From Eretmocerus hayati (taxonomy: Eukaryota > Arthropoda > Insecta > Hymenoptera > Aphelinidae): a stretch of DNA of 64,000 nucleotides. Each line of letters begins with the position of its first letter. Positions within the stretch are counted from its first letter, which is position 1. The notes under the pieces were generated by a model. It did not search any database, was not told where the DNA came from, and was given only the letters and a program-made list of their open reading frames with translations. This document shows positions 33,400 to 46,745 of the stretch, one piece after another. The DNA is taken from positions 60,956,454-61,020,453 of the forward strand of contig CM056742.1 of NCBI GenBank assembly GCA_029851415.1. The letters run 5' to 3'. A program made the translations under genes and the position numbers.

Positions 33400-34018
33400 G
33401 AATAATTCAGGTATAGACTCCCTCGATGAGATAGGCGGATCCCCAAAACCCACTGGCAGACCCTGCTGAGACGATTGTCTCGGGGAACTCCTTGTTGAGG
33501 TTTTGAATCCTCGACGGAAAATTTGGAAAATTGTGCAAGGATAAGGATATGGAAGTCCCCCTCCACCTCTACTCACACTACTATTACTCAATGGCATGCA
33601 ATGTAATCAGATGAGGACGGAGAGTCGTGTATCCTTCGCAGATGTCCGCAATTGGCATGGGAACGTTCCAGCTCCTCGAGTTATTCCGCGCGAGTCGAAC
33701 ATTGCCCTGCGATTTCATACATTACTCGAACTTGCTTCTCGATGTGAAAGCATGTTCCGTTAATCTATCTGATGAGAGTTGTGTAGATTCTACAGGAAAT
33801 AGTCCGAAAACCCGAAAGCTCCGGAGCATATTACCCCCAAGACGAAATCGGGAATTCCGGAGACGCCTCTACCGGCTTCATCCATGAAACAAATTTTCCG
33901 CAACGCTTATCGCAACGAGCAAATTAGCAGAAATCGAATCGCGTGGTTCAATCACGTAATTGGCGAAAAATCAGTGTAACTTTATTCGACGTCAAAACAG
34001 AAACGACTACCGATACAG
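33400..34018. other. Unassigned sequence beside the gypsy remnant
   Basis: It may include the 5' leader of the gypsy element (the minus-strand frame 33361-33597 runs into gag). I see no LTR boundary, and nothing else recognisable. Confidence 0.35.
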
Positions 34019-34560
34019 GTGCTTCACGAGTTTGAGTTTGAGTACCCACATGGTGGGGTAAATATTAGTCGGATCCCCCGAGGATCAATGGCTCCGAAGG
34101 GTGAAGCGGCAGTGCTGCTCTCCATGACGGACCGTGAAGTACTCCTCAAGAGCTATCCAAACAGTACCCACACGACGAATGTTGTCTCACTGAGAAACTC
34201 GCGCGCGTGGTGGCGCTGGTGCGCGCCTGGTGGCGAAGCAGTCTCTATCGTCCTGAATGGTATTCACGAAGTCATATCCCACGAGTACCCACACGGTGGG
34301 GTCCGCGTCAATAAAGAGCTCGCGCGTCAGGTGGCGCTGATGTGCGTGACGATGGCGGAGCGCCCTCCAACGGCCCAAAAAGTATTCGCCAAGAGATTCT
34401 CAACGAGTACCCACACGGTGGGTTCTGCGTCAGTAGGGAGCTCGCGCGCCAGGTGGCGCTGGTGAACGAGACGATGGCGGAGCGCCCTCTAGCATCACAA
34501 AGAGTACTCGTCAGGAGCTTTCAATCGAATACCCACACGACGGGGTATTCTACAAACGGG
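34019..34560. repeat. 121-122 bp minisatellite, about 4.5 units
   Basis: GTACCCACACGGTGGGGT-type cores occur near 34042, 34163, 34284, 34406 and 34528. Units also share AGCTCGCGCGCCAGGTGGCGCTG and GACGATGGCGGAGCGCCCTC-type blocks; the last two full units are the most alike. One frame translates as EYPHGGV...ELARQVAL...TMAERP, but 121-122 bp is not a codon multiple, so the frame rotates from unit to unit. Confidence 0.75.
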
Positions 34561-34716
34561 TCACTGAGCGCGAGCAGGGGCGAATTCGCGGCACTATGGG
34601 GGCGGGAGTTGATTTCATTCGTTGACACAGAGTGTTTCTAGAGGGAGCCGCGCAAACGCTGCGCCGCCCAGCTGGATGGGCTGGAAGGTGATGAGAAATA
34701 TGAAATTTTTCGGACA

Positions 34717-36510
34717 GAAGCAAATCTTATAAGATGAATTCCACGCCAAAGCGACGTACGGGAAGGGGTCATCTCTGAGATTTTTTTTAAACCTTCTTCA
34801 TTGGATTCTATGGCCCAAATTAGGAACTTCGGACCACCTATGGGGTCCACAAAGAATTTCTCCTCTCCATTGCACGCACATCCGTAAAGAGACCGAGAAT
34901 TTATCGTGTAAGAATCGATGCTCTTTTATTCACGAAAATGGGAATATTTCGGGTTTTTGGATAGCTATCGATTTGCGGGTTGCAACATCTGGAAGGGTAT
35001 CAAAAAACCTATCGAAAACGTTGTCGAAAATTCCTTCTCCGTGATTTGGAGGCCTCCTGAAGGCAAAAAAGTGTTTTTCACTAAAATGTTAATTCCTCAA
35101 AAAGCCATCTGTTTTATCCTTTGGAAATCATATAATTGATGTAAGATCTTGCGTTCTTCCGAGAAGAATGGGTTTCAGAGAAGTTTGGGGCGATCCAAGT
35201 GACTTATGAGCCATTTTTTGAGAATTCGATTTTTCGGTTTCAGAAACAGGCGATTTCCTGCGCATGCGCAAAAACGTGGACTTTCGGCGCCACTTCAAAT
35301 GGAAAACTGACAGAATTCCCTATAAAATGACTACCCGCAAATTTGAAATTCATGCACTGAAACGCGATCTGCAAGGATTAATTATGTCGAATTAAAATCA
35401 CATGAAAATTCAGCCCGTTAACGCCTTCGTGGCGCCTGCTGAGATAACTTATTCACGAGATCTGCTCGGGACTCAATTTTGAATACGAAATTGACCTGGA
35501 AAAAATTCGGATTAGATGGTTTTAACGTAAAATTGTATGAACCCTCCAAATATGTGATGGAAAACCCCGTTTGAGGCGAACCCGAGGTGCTACATTCAAT
35601 TTTTTTGCCAGAAAATACGATATTCCACATTCAAAATTGCAAAAAATTGAATGTAGCACCTCGGGTTCGCCTCAAACGAGGTTTTTCATCGCATATTTTG
35701 AAAGTTCATACAATTTTACGTTGAAACCATGTGGTCCGAATTCTTTTCAGGTCAATTTTGTACTCAAAATTAAAACCCGAGCAGATCTCGTAAATGTGTC
35801 ATCTCAGCAGGCTCTCATGGGCTGAATTTTCGAGTGATTTTGATTCGACATAGATAATCCTTGCAGATCCCGTTCCAGTGCATGAATTTCAACTCTGCGG
35901 GTGGTCATTTCATAGGGAATTTTGTCAGCTTCCCATCGAAAGTGGCACTGAAAGTCTACGTTTGTGCGCATGCGCAGAAAATCGCCTTTTTCTGAAACCG
36001 AAAAAATCGAATTTTCGAAAAATGGCTCATAAATTCCTTGAATCGCCCCAAACTCCTCTGAAACCTATTTTTCGAAAGAGCGCAAAATTTTACGTCAAAT
36101 ATATGATTTTAAAAGAATAAAAAAATGGCTTTTTGAGAAATCAACATTTTAGTGAAAAACACTCTTTTGCCTCCAGGAGGCCCCCAAATCACAGAGAAGG
36201 AATTTCCGACAACGTTTTCGATAGGTTTTTCGATGCCCTTCCAGATGCCGCAACCCGCAAATCGTTAGTTATTCAAAAACTCGAAATATTCCCATTATCG
36301 TGAAGAAAAGAGCATCGATTTTCACACGATAAATTTTCGGTCTGTTGATGGATGTGCGTGCAATGGAGAGGAGAATTTTTTTTTGGACCCCATAGGTAGT
36401 CCGAAGTTCCCATTCCGGGCCATAGAATCGAATGAAGAAGGTTAAAAAAGAATCTGAAAAATGACCCCTTTCCGTAGGTCGCTTTGGCGTGGAATTCATC
36501 ATAAATGATT
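34717..36510. repeat. 1.8-kb palindromic (foldback) element
   Basis: Arms of about 870 bp (34717-35590 and 35640-36510) mirror each other around about 35614. The innermost part is nearly perfect: AATTGAATGTAGCACCTCGG on one side and its complement on the other, with only about 45 bp between. Both arms contain the GCGCATGCGCA palindrome and the GGCGTGGAATTCATC terminal block. No coding capacity; short mirrored frames are by-products. Confidence 0.85.
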
Positions 36511-37223
36511 TGTACTTCATTTTACTACATGAAAATAATGTAGAGGAAGTAATTTAGATATTTTTCGACGTGCTGGATCGATTGGTTGATACGGAGTTTT
36601 GTTAAATTGTGATTATAAATGTTTTATAGCCTAACAGAAGAGAGGTATGTGAAAGATAGAATGAAATGAGCTCCAATCGAAATTCCGTATTAACCAATCG
36701 ACTCAGCACGTCGAGAAACGCGTCAATCAACAGCCTCAGATTTTTCAGATTTTTCAGGAGGAAGGAGAGAATATTTTCAGTTTTCAAGATGAAAAAAATT
36801 ATAAATAAATCAAGAAAAATTCTCAAGTTTAAAAGTAATCATCGGGGGCACTTAAAATCTAGCATTCCCATCTAGAGACGCTTCCTAATATGGCATAGGA
36901 ATTTCAGGACGATCGATCAAACCAGTGAGGAGTTTTGCTGAGCGATAGAAAACAACATACATACCCACATACACACAGATACAGACACATACGGACAGAG
37001 GGCTCGAAAGACGGGGTTGTAGTAATTTTGTGAGGGCTTATAACGAAAAACTGTTACCCACATTCGATAGATCTTAGCGAAAGGAGGAAGACTGTACCAA
37101 TATCATGTATCCGGGAGGTTCACTGGAGGAGAAAAAATTTTTTCAGAGAAAATTTGACGAAAATTACGCTGGCACCAAATGAATGCTTTCTCTTTTGAGA
37201 AAGCAAAAGTAGAACACACAAAA
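36511..37223. other. Spacer with a small inverted repeat and an ACAC-rich tract
   Basis: 36565-36600 is mirrored at 36676-36720 around the shared CGACGTGCTG / CAGCACGTCG motif. 36950-37000 is an ACATAC/ACACAG-rich tract like those at the 3' ends of some RTE-type elements; I cannot assign it further. Confidence 0.45.
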
Positions 37224-37380
37224 ATCAGACCTCGATCTACTTGGCCCGAGGTGACGACGAGAACTTCTGTGGGGCGAGACGTAACGTGCTGCAACGTTTA
37301 CGTGGAACGTTGCAGCACATTCTGTCTCGACCCACACAAGCTCTCGTCGTCACCTCGAGCCAGGTAGATCGAGGTCTGAT
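37224..37380. repeat. 157-bp near-perfect hairpin
   Basis: ATCAGACCTCGATCTACTTG at the left and its complement ending at 37380 form arms of about 75 bp. The tip is GTGCTGCAACGTT, TACGTGG, AACGTTGCAGCAC. It could be a small MITE. No convincing flanking duplication is visible. Confidence 0.75.
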
Positions 37381-37561
37381 CATACAATCGTGATAACGGA
37401 TGCCAAGAGATTGATGGATCCACTTGAAAAAGGACCAAAACGTAGACCTCCGAACGGGGAACCTATGACGCCCTCGAACCCGAAGCTAAGAGTGGTCGAG
37501 CCACCAGTTCGCTCTCCTCCTTTGACAAGGAACGGTCTCGTGAAAAATTGGCTGAGATATA

Positions 37562-38545
37562 CACGGAAAATACGATCCGAATCTCACGCTAGGGAACTCA
37601 CCTGAACGTCACGATATGGAAGATCCGCAACGCGACATTCGGCTGTCCGTAACGCTGTGCTTGGGTAGCCCAAGTGCAACGATCAGGTCTTCCCTAGCTT
37701 CACGCTTGGTTGCCCCGCTGAGCGACGTCTTGGGCCTCAGGTATATCGGCCAGTCTCTTCTGGCTATTATGCGAGCACTCAGGACCCGATGTTTATTGCC
37801 CCGCGCTAATCACCTGCTGCAAATTTGTGACATTCCTTCATCCTACTCAAATCTGATCACGAATGTCAAATCCATTCTTGTATTGTCACGACCTTCTCCT
37901 AGAAACTCAAATCGTAAAAATCGGTTGATATCTTGTAATCGTATGACTCACGGGATATTATTATTATCAGCTTCTGTTTTGCCTCGGATGATTACTGGAT
38001 ATAAACCGATTTCCGCGGTTCAAGTTTCTATGATAAGGTTTGACAGGGACAAGGATGAATTTCCCATTTACACATAGTTTTTGTAGTCTTGAAAAATGTT
38101 GCAGAATTCAAGTAGGTCATTAGAGCAGGGCCATGAACGACCCGGGCGATCGCAATACCTACATTTCCTCATTCCCTAATACGGAGAGAGCCGACCATCA
38201 AGAAGAACATCCAGGCTATCTTTTCTAGACAGTCTCTTGGCTCGAAGACGAAAATCAAGCTTAGCAAGCGGAAGATATGGGTTCAAACCCATCAGTGGGT
38301 GAGAATTTTTTTCCCCAATTTTTTCTGGTTATCCAAAATCAATTGGATTCGTCAAGATACTTTTCGAAGCAGAATTTGGCAGAAGCTCATTTTAGTGAAA
38401 TATGTTTCCAGTTTCTTAACAATAATTCTCTCCACATAAACAAAAACTATAGCATTTTCCGGGCTGAATACCAAATATATAAACGGCTTGAAATGCAAGA
38501 AAGAAATCTCAGAATATTCGGATATGAGATAAGTGTGCTTAATTT
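37562..38545. repeat. Left terminal inverted repeat of the 20-kb element
   Basis: Mirrors 54955-57640 except that it lacks the 1712-bp insertion. The empty insertion site is at 37786-37788. Around 38225-38310 it contains a tRNA-like stretch (B-box-like GGGTTCAAACCC) followed by a T-run, also present at 55190-55262 in the other terminus. Confidence 0.8.
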
Positions 38546-41500
38546 ACCACGACTCAAGCTCTCAAATGTAACTCGCAAACCTTGCCACGCATTCTTTCCA
38601 TTTTTATTACGTTGAGTTGTAAAAAATAAACGATTTGGACCGATCCTACATGACCCGCTGATTTCATAGAACAAGAACGGGTTTCCTATAGTTTTCATTT
38701 TCTGTTGCTGGTTCTCAGAAGGTGTACCAATAAATTGGCGCTACCAATCTTAACGTATCTAAGCCTATTCTCTTTGTCTTCCTCCCAGCTTCACAGCACT
38801 CGAGCAGAATGGCAGAATTCCATTTGTACTCGATTTCAGGCTCATGTTGCTAAAACGTCACCGCAAAGATACTTCTTTTGTGAGCCTAGCTCGGTTTCAA
38901 TTGGTCAAACACGAACGCACTTTAGCCCCTTCCAAATATCTTGAAACAAGCCTTAAAACTCAGTGTAAATGCGTTGGGAGATATCATGTTAAGCCAAAAC
39001 TATATAGGAGCAAATCGAAATCAAAGGAGGCAAATTACAACTCACTTCTGAGCAACGCAGCGCAGTTTGTTACAGAAAAAAATGTATTCCATTAATGTAT
39101 TGAAAAAGTGAAGACGTTTGCTGCAAAAAACCTCTCGTGGTACAAAACATTTTTTTGGTACACTGTGCACCAAAGTGTACTTTGCGCACATTTTGTCAAG
39201 TTCTACTCATAGTTTATCCAAAAGCATGGTGTGATACACAACATTGGAATATATTTTTACACTCTTGTATCGAAGCGCACTATGAGGTATTCCCCGTACA
39301 TGTCAAGAACTCCCACTTTGTCCCAGAATCGATAGGAGTTACAATGAAACGAGTGAAAGGCATGGCCTTTATATTTTGGTAAAATGCATTTACATGAAAT
39401 TGCTCATATCCTTTCATGAATCCTCATCACTTACCAAACTATATGAGGTCAGTGTACCCAACTTGCCCCATTAAGCAATTTTCTTAATAACTTTGGCCAA
39501 TCTCCATATTTTCCAACGTACCTCAGCTCATTTCAAAGCTTGTTTTGAGACCTTCAAAATGAGTTGAGATACATTCAATTTAGACCAACTGGAGCCGAAC
39601 TGTTTGAATTCTCCCAAAAGGTGATTTTTGAGAGTTTACAAAAGTGTATACCCAACTTGCCCCCATTGAGCCTTTTTCTTAATAACTTTGGTTTACTACG
39701 AGAATTTTCAACGTGCTTCAGCTCATTCTGAAGCTTATTCAAAGACCTTTAAGATGCACTAAACTACGTCCAATGTGGATCAATTGGAGCCGAACTGTCT
39801 CAATTCTCCCGAAATAAATGATGGAAATCGGCGATAAAGTGTTTTTATCGCCGTGCACGCACATATGGAGCTTCTTGGTGGTTCGAAACATTATTTCCGA
39901 CCCATTTTGATGTGATAAATACGTTCTGAGTGGTGGAAAAAGTCGTTCTGCATCCCCTTTCGAGATAAACATATGGGGGAATGCTAGGTACACTCCGATG
40001 TTGGCATCATGGTTGACAAATCGTCTCCGTATTTTGCACATAAAACAGCTCCATATTCAAATTTAGCAATTTTGGAAAATGGATTTTGAAGGTCTTGAAA
40101 CAAAGAATCGAGTGCGCTAAAGAGCGTCAAAATTGGTCGAACTCAAAGAATTTGGAACCGATTTTACTGAACGCAATTCCCTCGGTGCTTTCTTAGCTAA
40201 GCAATCACGAAAAAAAAGAACAATCACTTTAGATTTTCTGAAGAACGCAGGAATGATTCGGAGTCGACGTTTTAACTCACTTTCTCATATTTCAACATAA
40301 CAAACGTGGAAAAGAATTGCCGGGAGGCCAAGGAGTGCCCATCCCGAGATCGGCATATGGGGGGCAAGTTGGGTACACTTACCTTATATCCTTCAAAACC
40401 AGAACACCTCTTTTTTATGAGCATCAGAAAGAGCTCATGTATATTGTGGCGTGCGCTATGGAATATTCAAGATGTATCTCAGGAGGGATCAAAGCACGCT
40501 TGGATATTGATGGCATCGTGATTATAATCCAATGACTTTCCCGCATTTCTTAAACTTCCGCAAAACCATCTTTGACCTTCACCCAGCGAAGTCAGAGATT
40601 ATTCCTCAATTATTATACGATGTACTCTGAATCTGCTTCAACCTTATTGCCGCCTTCTAAGAGATAATGAATTGCAAATCCAGTGATCCATTTGAGAGTG
40701 ACTTCTGAATTTTCCTCAATGGGCTTGACGTGCGGCATACTGGGTTCAATGTTTACTATCTCGCGGGAGGAGACAATAACGCCCGACGCAGATTAGACCT
40801 GTGCAGGAAACAAGATGATTCCTCATAGGAGCTATTTTCGAGCGCATTTCAGCACCATTAGCTTCAATGAATGACTCTTCAATCTAATCTCACAACAGAG
40901 GCTTGGACTGAGTGTCCAACTCTCGTCAATTCAATGTATCGCTTATTGGACGGGTTTATGACAGCTTCATAACAGAGCCCGCAAGGATGAGGGATAAGCC
41001 CCTTCGTTCATGGCCATGGCACATGCATGGATCTGATTTACAGTCACCACTATTGTCGATTTTTGCAATAGTATGCACAAGCACAATCAATATTAGTTAT
41101 AGTATTCAACAGTTGACCTGCAACTTACCAACACCTGGCTCTCATTATTTCAAACAAACCATCAACTGGATATTCGACAGCCACTTTTCTTACGTGTCTT
41201 ATGTTGGAATATGAGAAACTTAATGATTGAGACCGTCTGCGTCTCCCAAGAAATATAAAGTGAGCTTTTGCATTTTTTGTGTATGCACACTCAAGTGATC
41301 GCAATAAAACTGACTTGTGTATAATCAGTTCCACAAATTTTTGTTTTGCCTAATCTTAACGTACTTAAACGCATTTGATTCATTCTTTCAAGACATTCCA
41401 AATCCGTTTTTGAGAGTTGCAAAACTTGGATCCGGAGCGATTGTATGAGCAAAATACAGAGATTATTCGCAACAATGGAGGCCAAAATTGCCATATATCT

Positions 41501-43339
41501 AACATGCCCCCTCACTGTTATCTCGAGAGGCTTTGCAGTTCGATCTTTCCAACGCTAAGAACGTGTTCATCACATCAAGATAGTGTTTTGAATCGTCAGG
41601 AAGCACCAATTGTGGTTGCTTGCCGATAAGAACGATTTCATGCACTTCATCGCCAAACTACATTGTTTTTTCGGCGAAAATTAAGACAGCTCAACTCCAG
41701 TTGATCGAAATTGGGCGTACTGTACCTTATTTTCAAGTGATTGAAACGAGCTCTAGGATAAGCTAATGTATATTGAAGAATGTTGAGAAAGACCAGAGTT
41801 GTTGAGAAATGGTTTGACGTGAGCATGTTGGGTACACCCTTTTAGAAACTCGAAGAAAATAACTTTTCGGGAAAATCGTGATACTTCGGCTCTGGTTTGT
41901 CAAAATCAAACTCACTTTAGCTATTGTTGGAGATTTTGAAACGAGCTTCAAAATGCAATAAAATACGTTGAAGAATATTGGAGTGTACCAGAAAGTGTCT
42001 TGTGGAGATTCGAAGGATTTGCTGGGATGAGGCGATAGACAAGATTCAAATTCAACAGTCTTCAGTATTCTTTTCTGAAGCAGCAATCTGACACTGGACC
42101 CTCAGTATTAGCTGTAATACTTTACAGCTTTATGGGTTAAATTAGAATTGATGAATTAGGCGTGGGTGAAATTCCAAGATTATAAAATAGTGCTCTGCAG
42201 TGAAAAGTAACTTCAAATCTGCTGTAGTGAGGAGCATGTATAGATATTAACAGATCCAATAAAACACGACGATCATAGGAAAACGCATCAAGCATATAAT
42301 TTTATGAGAAGTTTAGTTACAAAACGTATCACAGCTATCAATAACCTCCATCAATGGGCATAAATTAGCTTAATAATACTCTGGTACAAAACAATGGTGC
42401 TGAGCTGCGAGTTATAACTCACATTTTATAAATAGTGCATAATTCATCAAATATTGCACAATATCAAAAGTAAGCTGCTGTTGTATATACAGAAAAAAAA
42501 TGGCAAAGGGCACTTTTATGGCGCTTTAATCAAAAAATTGAGACTTCGTTAATGATTTCTAGATTCTTATTCTATGAAATGTCGTATGAGAATGCAAGCG
42601 GATAGGCAGTTTTGTTACGAAAAACTCCGCCCGCACCACAAACGGTTCTCCCCAAACGTACCCACCTTCGTGCAGTGTCGTGATGTGATATCATGGAACC
42701 CACGGTCCTCATGACGATTATTTGTCATGTATTTTCATATTCTTCACATTTTCTCTGTTACTGAGCTGCCCGATATGCACATGAACCATTTGGTTAATTG
42801 AGCCATCACAGATACTGACACTTACATATCCAAGTAGTGATTAAGTGCTCATGACAGCCAGTCGTGAGTTCTTGAAAATCAATGTGATTCCTTAGATGAA
42901 GCTTCACATTTATTATAAAAAAAAACTTCACATTTCTCTTAATAATAATGGTGGACTTATACCACTTTCCCATCAAATTGAAAGTAAGAGTTGGAGAGAG
43001 TTCGATGAAGAACGACGTAGGGTTGGTTTTTTTCATTCTAGCTAAACGAAATCTCGAATTCGAATTCATACAGTTACACATCAATGTGTATAAACAAAAT
43101 GATACTTTTGTTTATACCTCATAGGCGCCGAAGACAGAGCTACTCTTGTGGAGCTATTATTGCACAAGATTTGGGAAGGTTGCACGTTGCTATTGCCGTT
43201 TGGAGTGGCGCAAAAAGTCAAGTGGGGGGGGGGGCAAGATCTGCGGCGAGCGACCATCGCCACGTCAGCCGCATCAACGCCTATGAATTACGTTGCAATC
43301 GGCATTGCTCGCTCAAAAATGCATCGGTCACCCAAGTGA
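38546..43339. other. Non-coding interior with dispersed repeats
   Basis: I recognise no gene. 39450-39830 holds two tandem units of about 195 bp, each with TACCCAACTTGCCCC and an AGCTCATT...AAGCTT...GAGCC block. Related diverged copies appear at about 40060-40390, 41650-42010 and 45140-45310, some inverted. The remaining sequence is AT-rich. Confidence 0.45.
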
Positions 43340-43640
43340 TTGCATGTTGGTGAATCGGTGAATTTCATTCTTCACTCTGATGGAGTGACTTCAACGCTCG
43401 AGCTTCTTTCTACGCGGTTTTCGATGTTCGTGAGTGCCATTGGAAGTGATCGCATGAGTTGTGGCGTGATGGAGATGCACCCCGCAAGCTTCGCGAGTGG
43501 CCAGCTGGCACATTTGGAGGGCCCACTTCCTGAAGCTTCTGTGCCGATGTCCACCTCGACCCCTGTTTCTACAGCAACCTTGTCCGGGTCGTTCCATGAT
43601 ACTTGTATGCTGGATGTCACGCCCGTCTCGACCGTGTATG
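43340..43640 (+). other. Candidate 5' exon
   Basis: A GC-rich open stretch, Ser/Thr-rich, ending in a good splice donor (TATG|GTAAGT at 43640). It lies upstream of the transposase-like gene but its phase does not join the first recognised exon at 47089 without a stop. It is open on both strands, so it may not be coding. Confidence 0.2.
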
Positions 43641-44077
43641 GTAAGTACATAACCTGATTTTTACCCTGGAATTATCTGAGCTGAGGTTTTGGAAGACATG
43701 GCTACGTATTCGATTTCTGATTGGGTATGTGTGTATCTTGGGTACCACTCAATAGTGGATCTGAGTACGTCTAAGAGAAAAAGCTTCCATTGTTCGTTCA
43801 ATGATGTTCTCTTCATTGTGGAATAGTGTGTGCCTCCTTGTTGGGAATTTCAAAGAGCTTTAGACAGAGTAGAAAAGGTAATTATCAATATTTCTCCTGA
43901 ACGCCTTTTTACGCAATCATTCACTTTTCCATCCAGGGTCACTGTCATACTGAGCGTGAAAAAAATAAGTCTGTCACATAGGTTTTGCGTGTATGATTCC
44001 GAAACGCCGCGGGGTTGCGAAATTGGATTTTTTACCCGTCAAAACTATTTGGTTTTGTAGTAAAGTTCATCAAAGAG

Positions 44078-44975
44078 AGGTGCACCCCTGATTTTGGAGT
44101 CTGGTCTAAAAAATTATGGGGGACTGAAGATTCATATTTATTCTCAATCTAAAAACGATGGCGTAGTCGGTTTTTCGAAAAAAAATTTTTGACCATATTT
44201 ATTTTCTGGTTCGCACCTCTTTTGCCGGATCACGAAACCCATACGACATTTTGTTCAAAATCACAAAAAGTACACCCAAAAAAGTTTATAGACCGATCCA
44301 TCAAATTCTGTGCGACTAGATACATGTTTTCGGGTCAAAAATGTGAACTTTCTTGCTAAAATGCCACAGAACTCGGAAAATATCGATAATTCCGAAAAAT
44401 GACAGGAATACTCTCTTGTTCAGATTAAAAAGTTACATCTGATCAGTGAACAAAATATTCCAAGAATCAAGGAAAAATATCACCAGAAATGTATATAGTT
44501 ATATATATGTCTAATTTTCCGAATAAGAATCTTCGACTTCTGATTTTTTTGTTCACTAATCCGATGTAATTTTTCAATCTGAACAAGAGAAGTATTCTTG
44601 TCATTTATCAGAATTATCCATATTTCTCGAGTTCTGAGGCATTTTAACGAGGAAATTCAGATTTTTGACCCGAAAAAATGTATCTAGTCCCATGAAAATT
44701 AACAAAATGGCCTGAAAGATTCTTTGGGGGTATTTCTCATGATTTTGAACAAAATGTCATATGGATTTGGTGATTTGACGGAGGTCCCCTCCGTCTCATT
44801 CCATGGTTTGCGTCCCGCAAACCATGAAATGAATGTGGTCGAAGAAATTTCTTCTCCGAAAAACCGACTGCGCCATCGTTTTTGAATCGGAAAAATACGA
44901 ATTAATCCAGATCTCCAGCCCCCATGATTTTTTAGGCCAGACTTCGAAATCAGGAGTTCTCCCCTTGAATATCAA
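44078..44975. repeat. 0.9-kb palindromic element
   Basis: Mirrored around about 44510. The left arm has GGTCTAAAAAATTATGGGGG and CGATGGCGTAGTCGGTTTTT; the right arm has their complements near 44870 and 44925. Arms are about 400 bp with moderate divergence. The right arm also has a small inserted hairpin (ATGGTTTGCGTCCCGCAAACCAT, 44800-44830). Confidence 0.75.
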
Positions 44976-45989
44976 GAGCGTATTCTCCCATATTGATGAT
45001 TTCTCGATGTATTTTTCATATTTTTTCTTGCCTTCGAATTAGGATGATAATCAGATACATGATATGATTTTCATCTACGAACACTCTTACACGTTTTCTC
45101 TGGGCCGAGCAGAGCTGAGGATGACCAGTGTATTGGATTTTAATCATTTTCGCGCATCTCAATATTTTTCAACTTAACCCAACTCATGTTGAAGTCCGTT
45201 TTAAGCCCTTTCCAATGATATAAGGTACGTCCAATTGAAACAGATTGGAGCCGAGCTATCTGAATGTTAGCGAAGAAAGATTTTTTGCTAAATTTTTACA
45301 GTGTGTTCCTATTATACCCCATGCATAGCCATTTCGTGATTCTGAAGCTCCAAGAGAGCGAAATCGTCCCCAGACGCTTACGGCAATCAATTAAATTGCC
45401 GAGTTGTCGTATTTTGATCATTTTCAAACATTTACGATGAACTGAAGGAGAAGTCAAAGTCAACTTTATTCAATTTTCGTTCTCATAAGTTGATCTTGGA
45501 GGAAATATTCACTCAATCCACTTGATCCTTCTTTCAAATGATTGATGTGAAGTCGAAGCAGGGCTTCTTGAGAGCATTTTTTCATATACCCCGTAGAAAT
45601 TGTGGAAAAAACTAAATCAGTGGACATTTGGAGTGTCGGTAAAAGTTGATGGAATTAGATTTTTAGTATATTTTGGGAGATATAATGCGTTTCCGAGGCT
45701 CCACGCTGCTGCATATAGCTGAATACACCCAAAACTGCTATTGAGTAGACGAAGAAGTTATGAAAGGTGTCGCGACGCTGCGCAAAGTCCTCCACATGCG
45801 GAAAAAAGGTGAGGCGAAATAAGAACATTGCAAATATCATATTTAATTCGATTCGAAACTCAATAATACATTGTCATTGGGAGATTAGTGGTGGAAACGT
45901 CTACATACGAGCCCCGCAGTTCACTTTTGTGCCTTTCAGAAATTTTTTTGAGTATCGTTGAAGCTAGTTGCCGCGGATTTACCCATATC

Positions 45990-46745
45990 CTATGGCCAGG
46001 AAGGTGGCCTCCCCCAAGACGATTTTTTTCCATCCGAGGTAAAAATTTGAGTGAAGTTGATTCTTACGTTATTCGGCCCAATCTTTCAGTTGGCGAGGTC
46101 AAATTCAGATTGACTTTCATGGTCAACGGAGAAAAAATGTTCGAAATATTAAGTACGAAAAGACTCATCCGACAATTCTTCCATTATCCAATTTTTCAGG
46201 AGAGATGATTAAAAATGAGTCATTTTGAATTTGAATTTGCTACCAAAATTATTGTAGAGGTTAGTGCACCATTTGTTAGGTACTGTTGATTTTTGGTGTA
46301 ATTATAATCCCTAATATGGAACCGCAATTCAAAGCAGATTCGAGTGATGCTGTCTGAATAAGAACACACCATGAGCCAAAATTTGATAACAAATTCTGAT
46401 AAAATTTCGCATCATCGGTGGCTGGATATAACCAAGATATTCATCGGGATCGCGTAGTTTGGAAGTGAAATAATACTCGAAAAGTGGCGTCAATCATATC
46501 TCCTGAAAAATTGGATAATGAGAAAATTGTCGGACAAGTCACATCGTACTCAAATTCAACGAACTACACGATGCAGTATAGCAAATTTTTTCTTTAATAT
46601 TTCGAGCGTTGACCACGATAACCAATCAAAATTCAAAATTCGACCTTTCCATCTGGAAGATTGGGTTGAATAATGTAAAAATCAACTTCATCCAAATTTG
46701 TACCTCAAAAAAAAAAAGACGTCTGGGAGGTGGCAAGTCTATCGT
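45990..46745. repeat. 0.75-kb inverted repeat
   Basis: Arms 45990-46210 and 46494-46745; the clearest match is ATTATCCAATTTTTCAGGAG (46182-46201) with its complement at about 46503-46522. The loop is about 280 bp. Outer parts of the arms are diverged. Confidence 0.65.

Larger units (their letters stand above)
28845..33400 (-). mobile_element. Ty3/gypsy-type LTR retrotransposon, truncated and decayed
   Basis: Order on the minus strand is gag, protease, reverse transcriptase, then a break at about 28845 early in RNase H; integrase and 3' LTR are missing. I could not identify a 5' LTR or primer-binding site upstream of gag. There are at least two frame breaks in gag and two in pol. It is a 5' fragment, possibly left by a deletion or an unfinished insertion. 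Confidence 0.85.

Noticed and set aside
34019..34641. Tandem-repeat protein gene
   Set aside because: The 121-122 bp period is not a multiple of three and the frame changes between units.
37390..37560. Continuation of the Polinton integrase on the left of the 20-kb transposon
   Set aside because: Removing the transposon and one TA does not give a joined open frame, and the left flank has no recognisable integrase motif.
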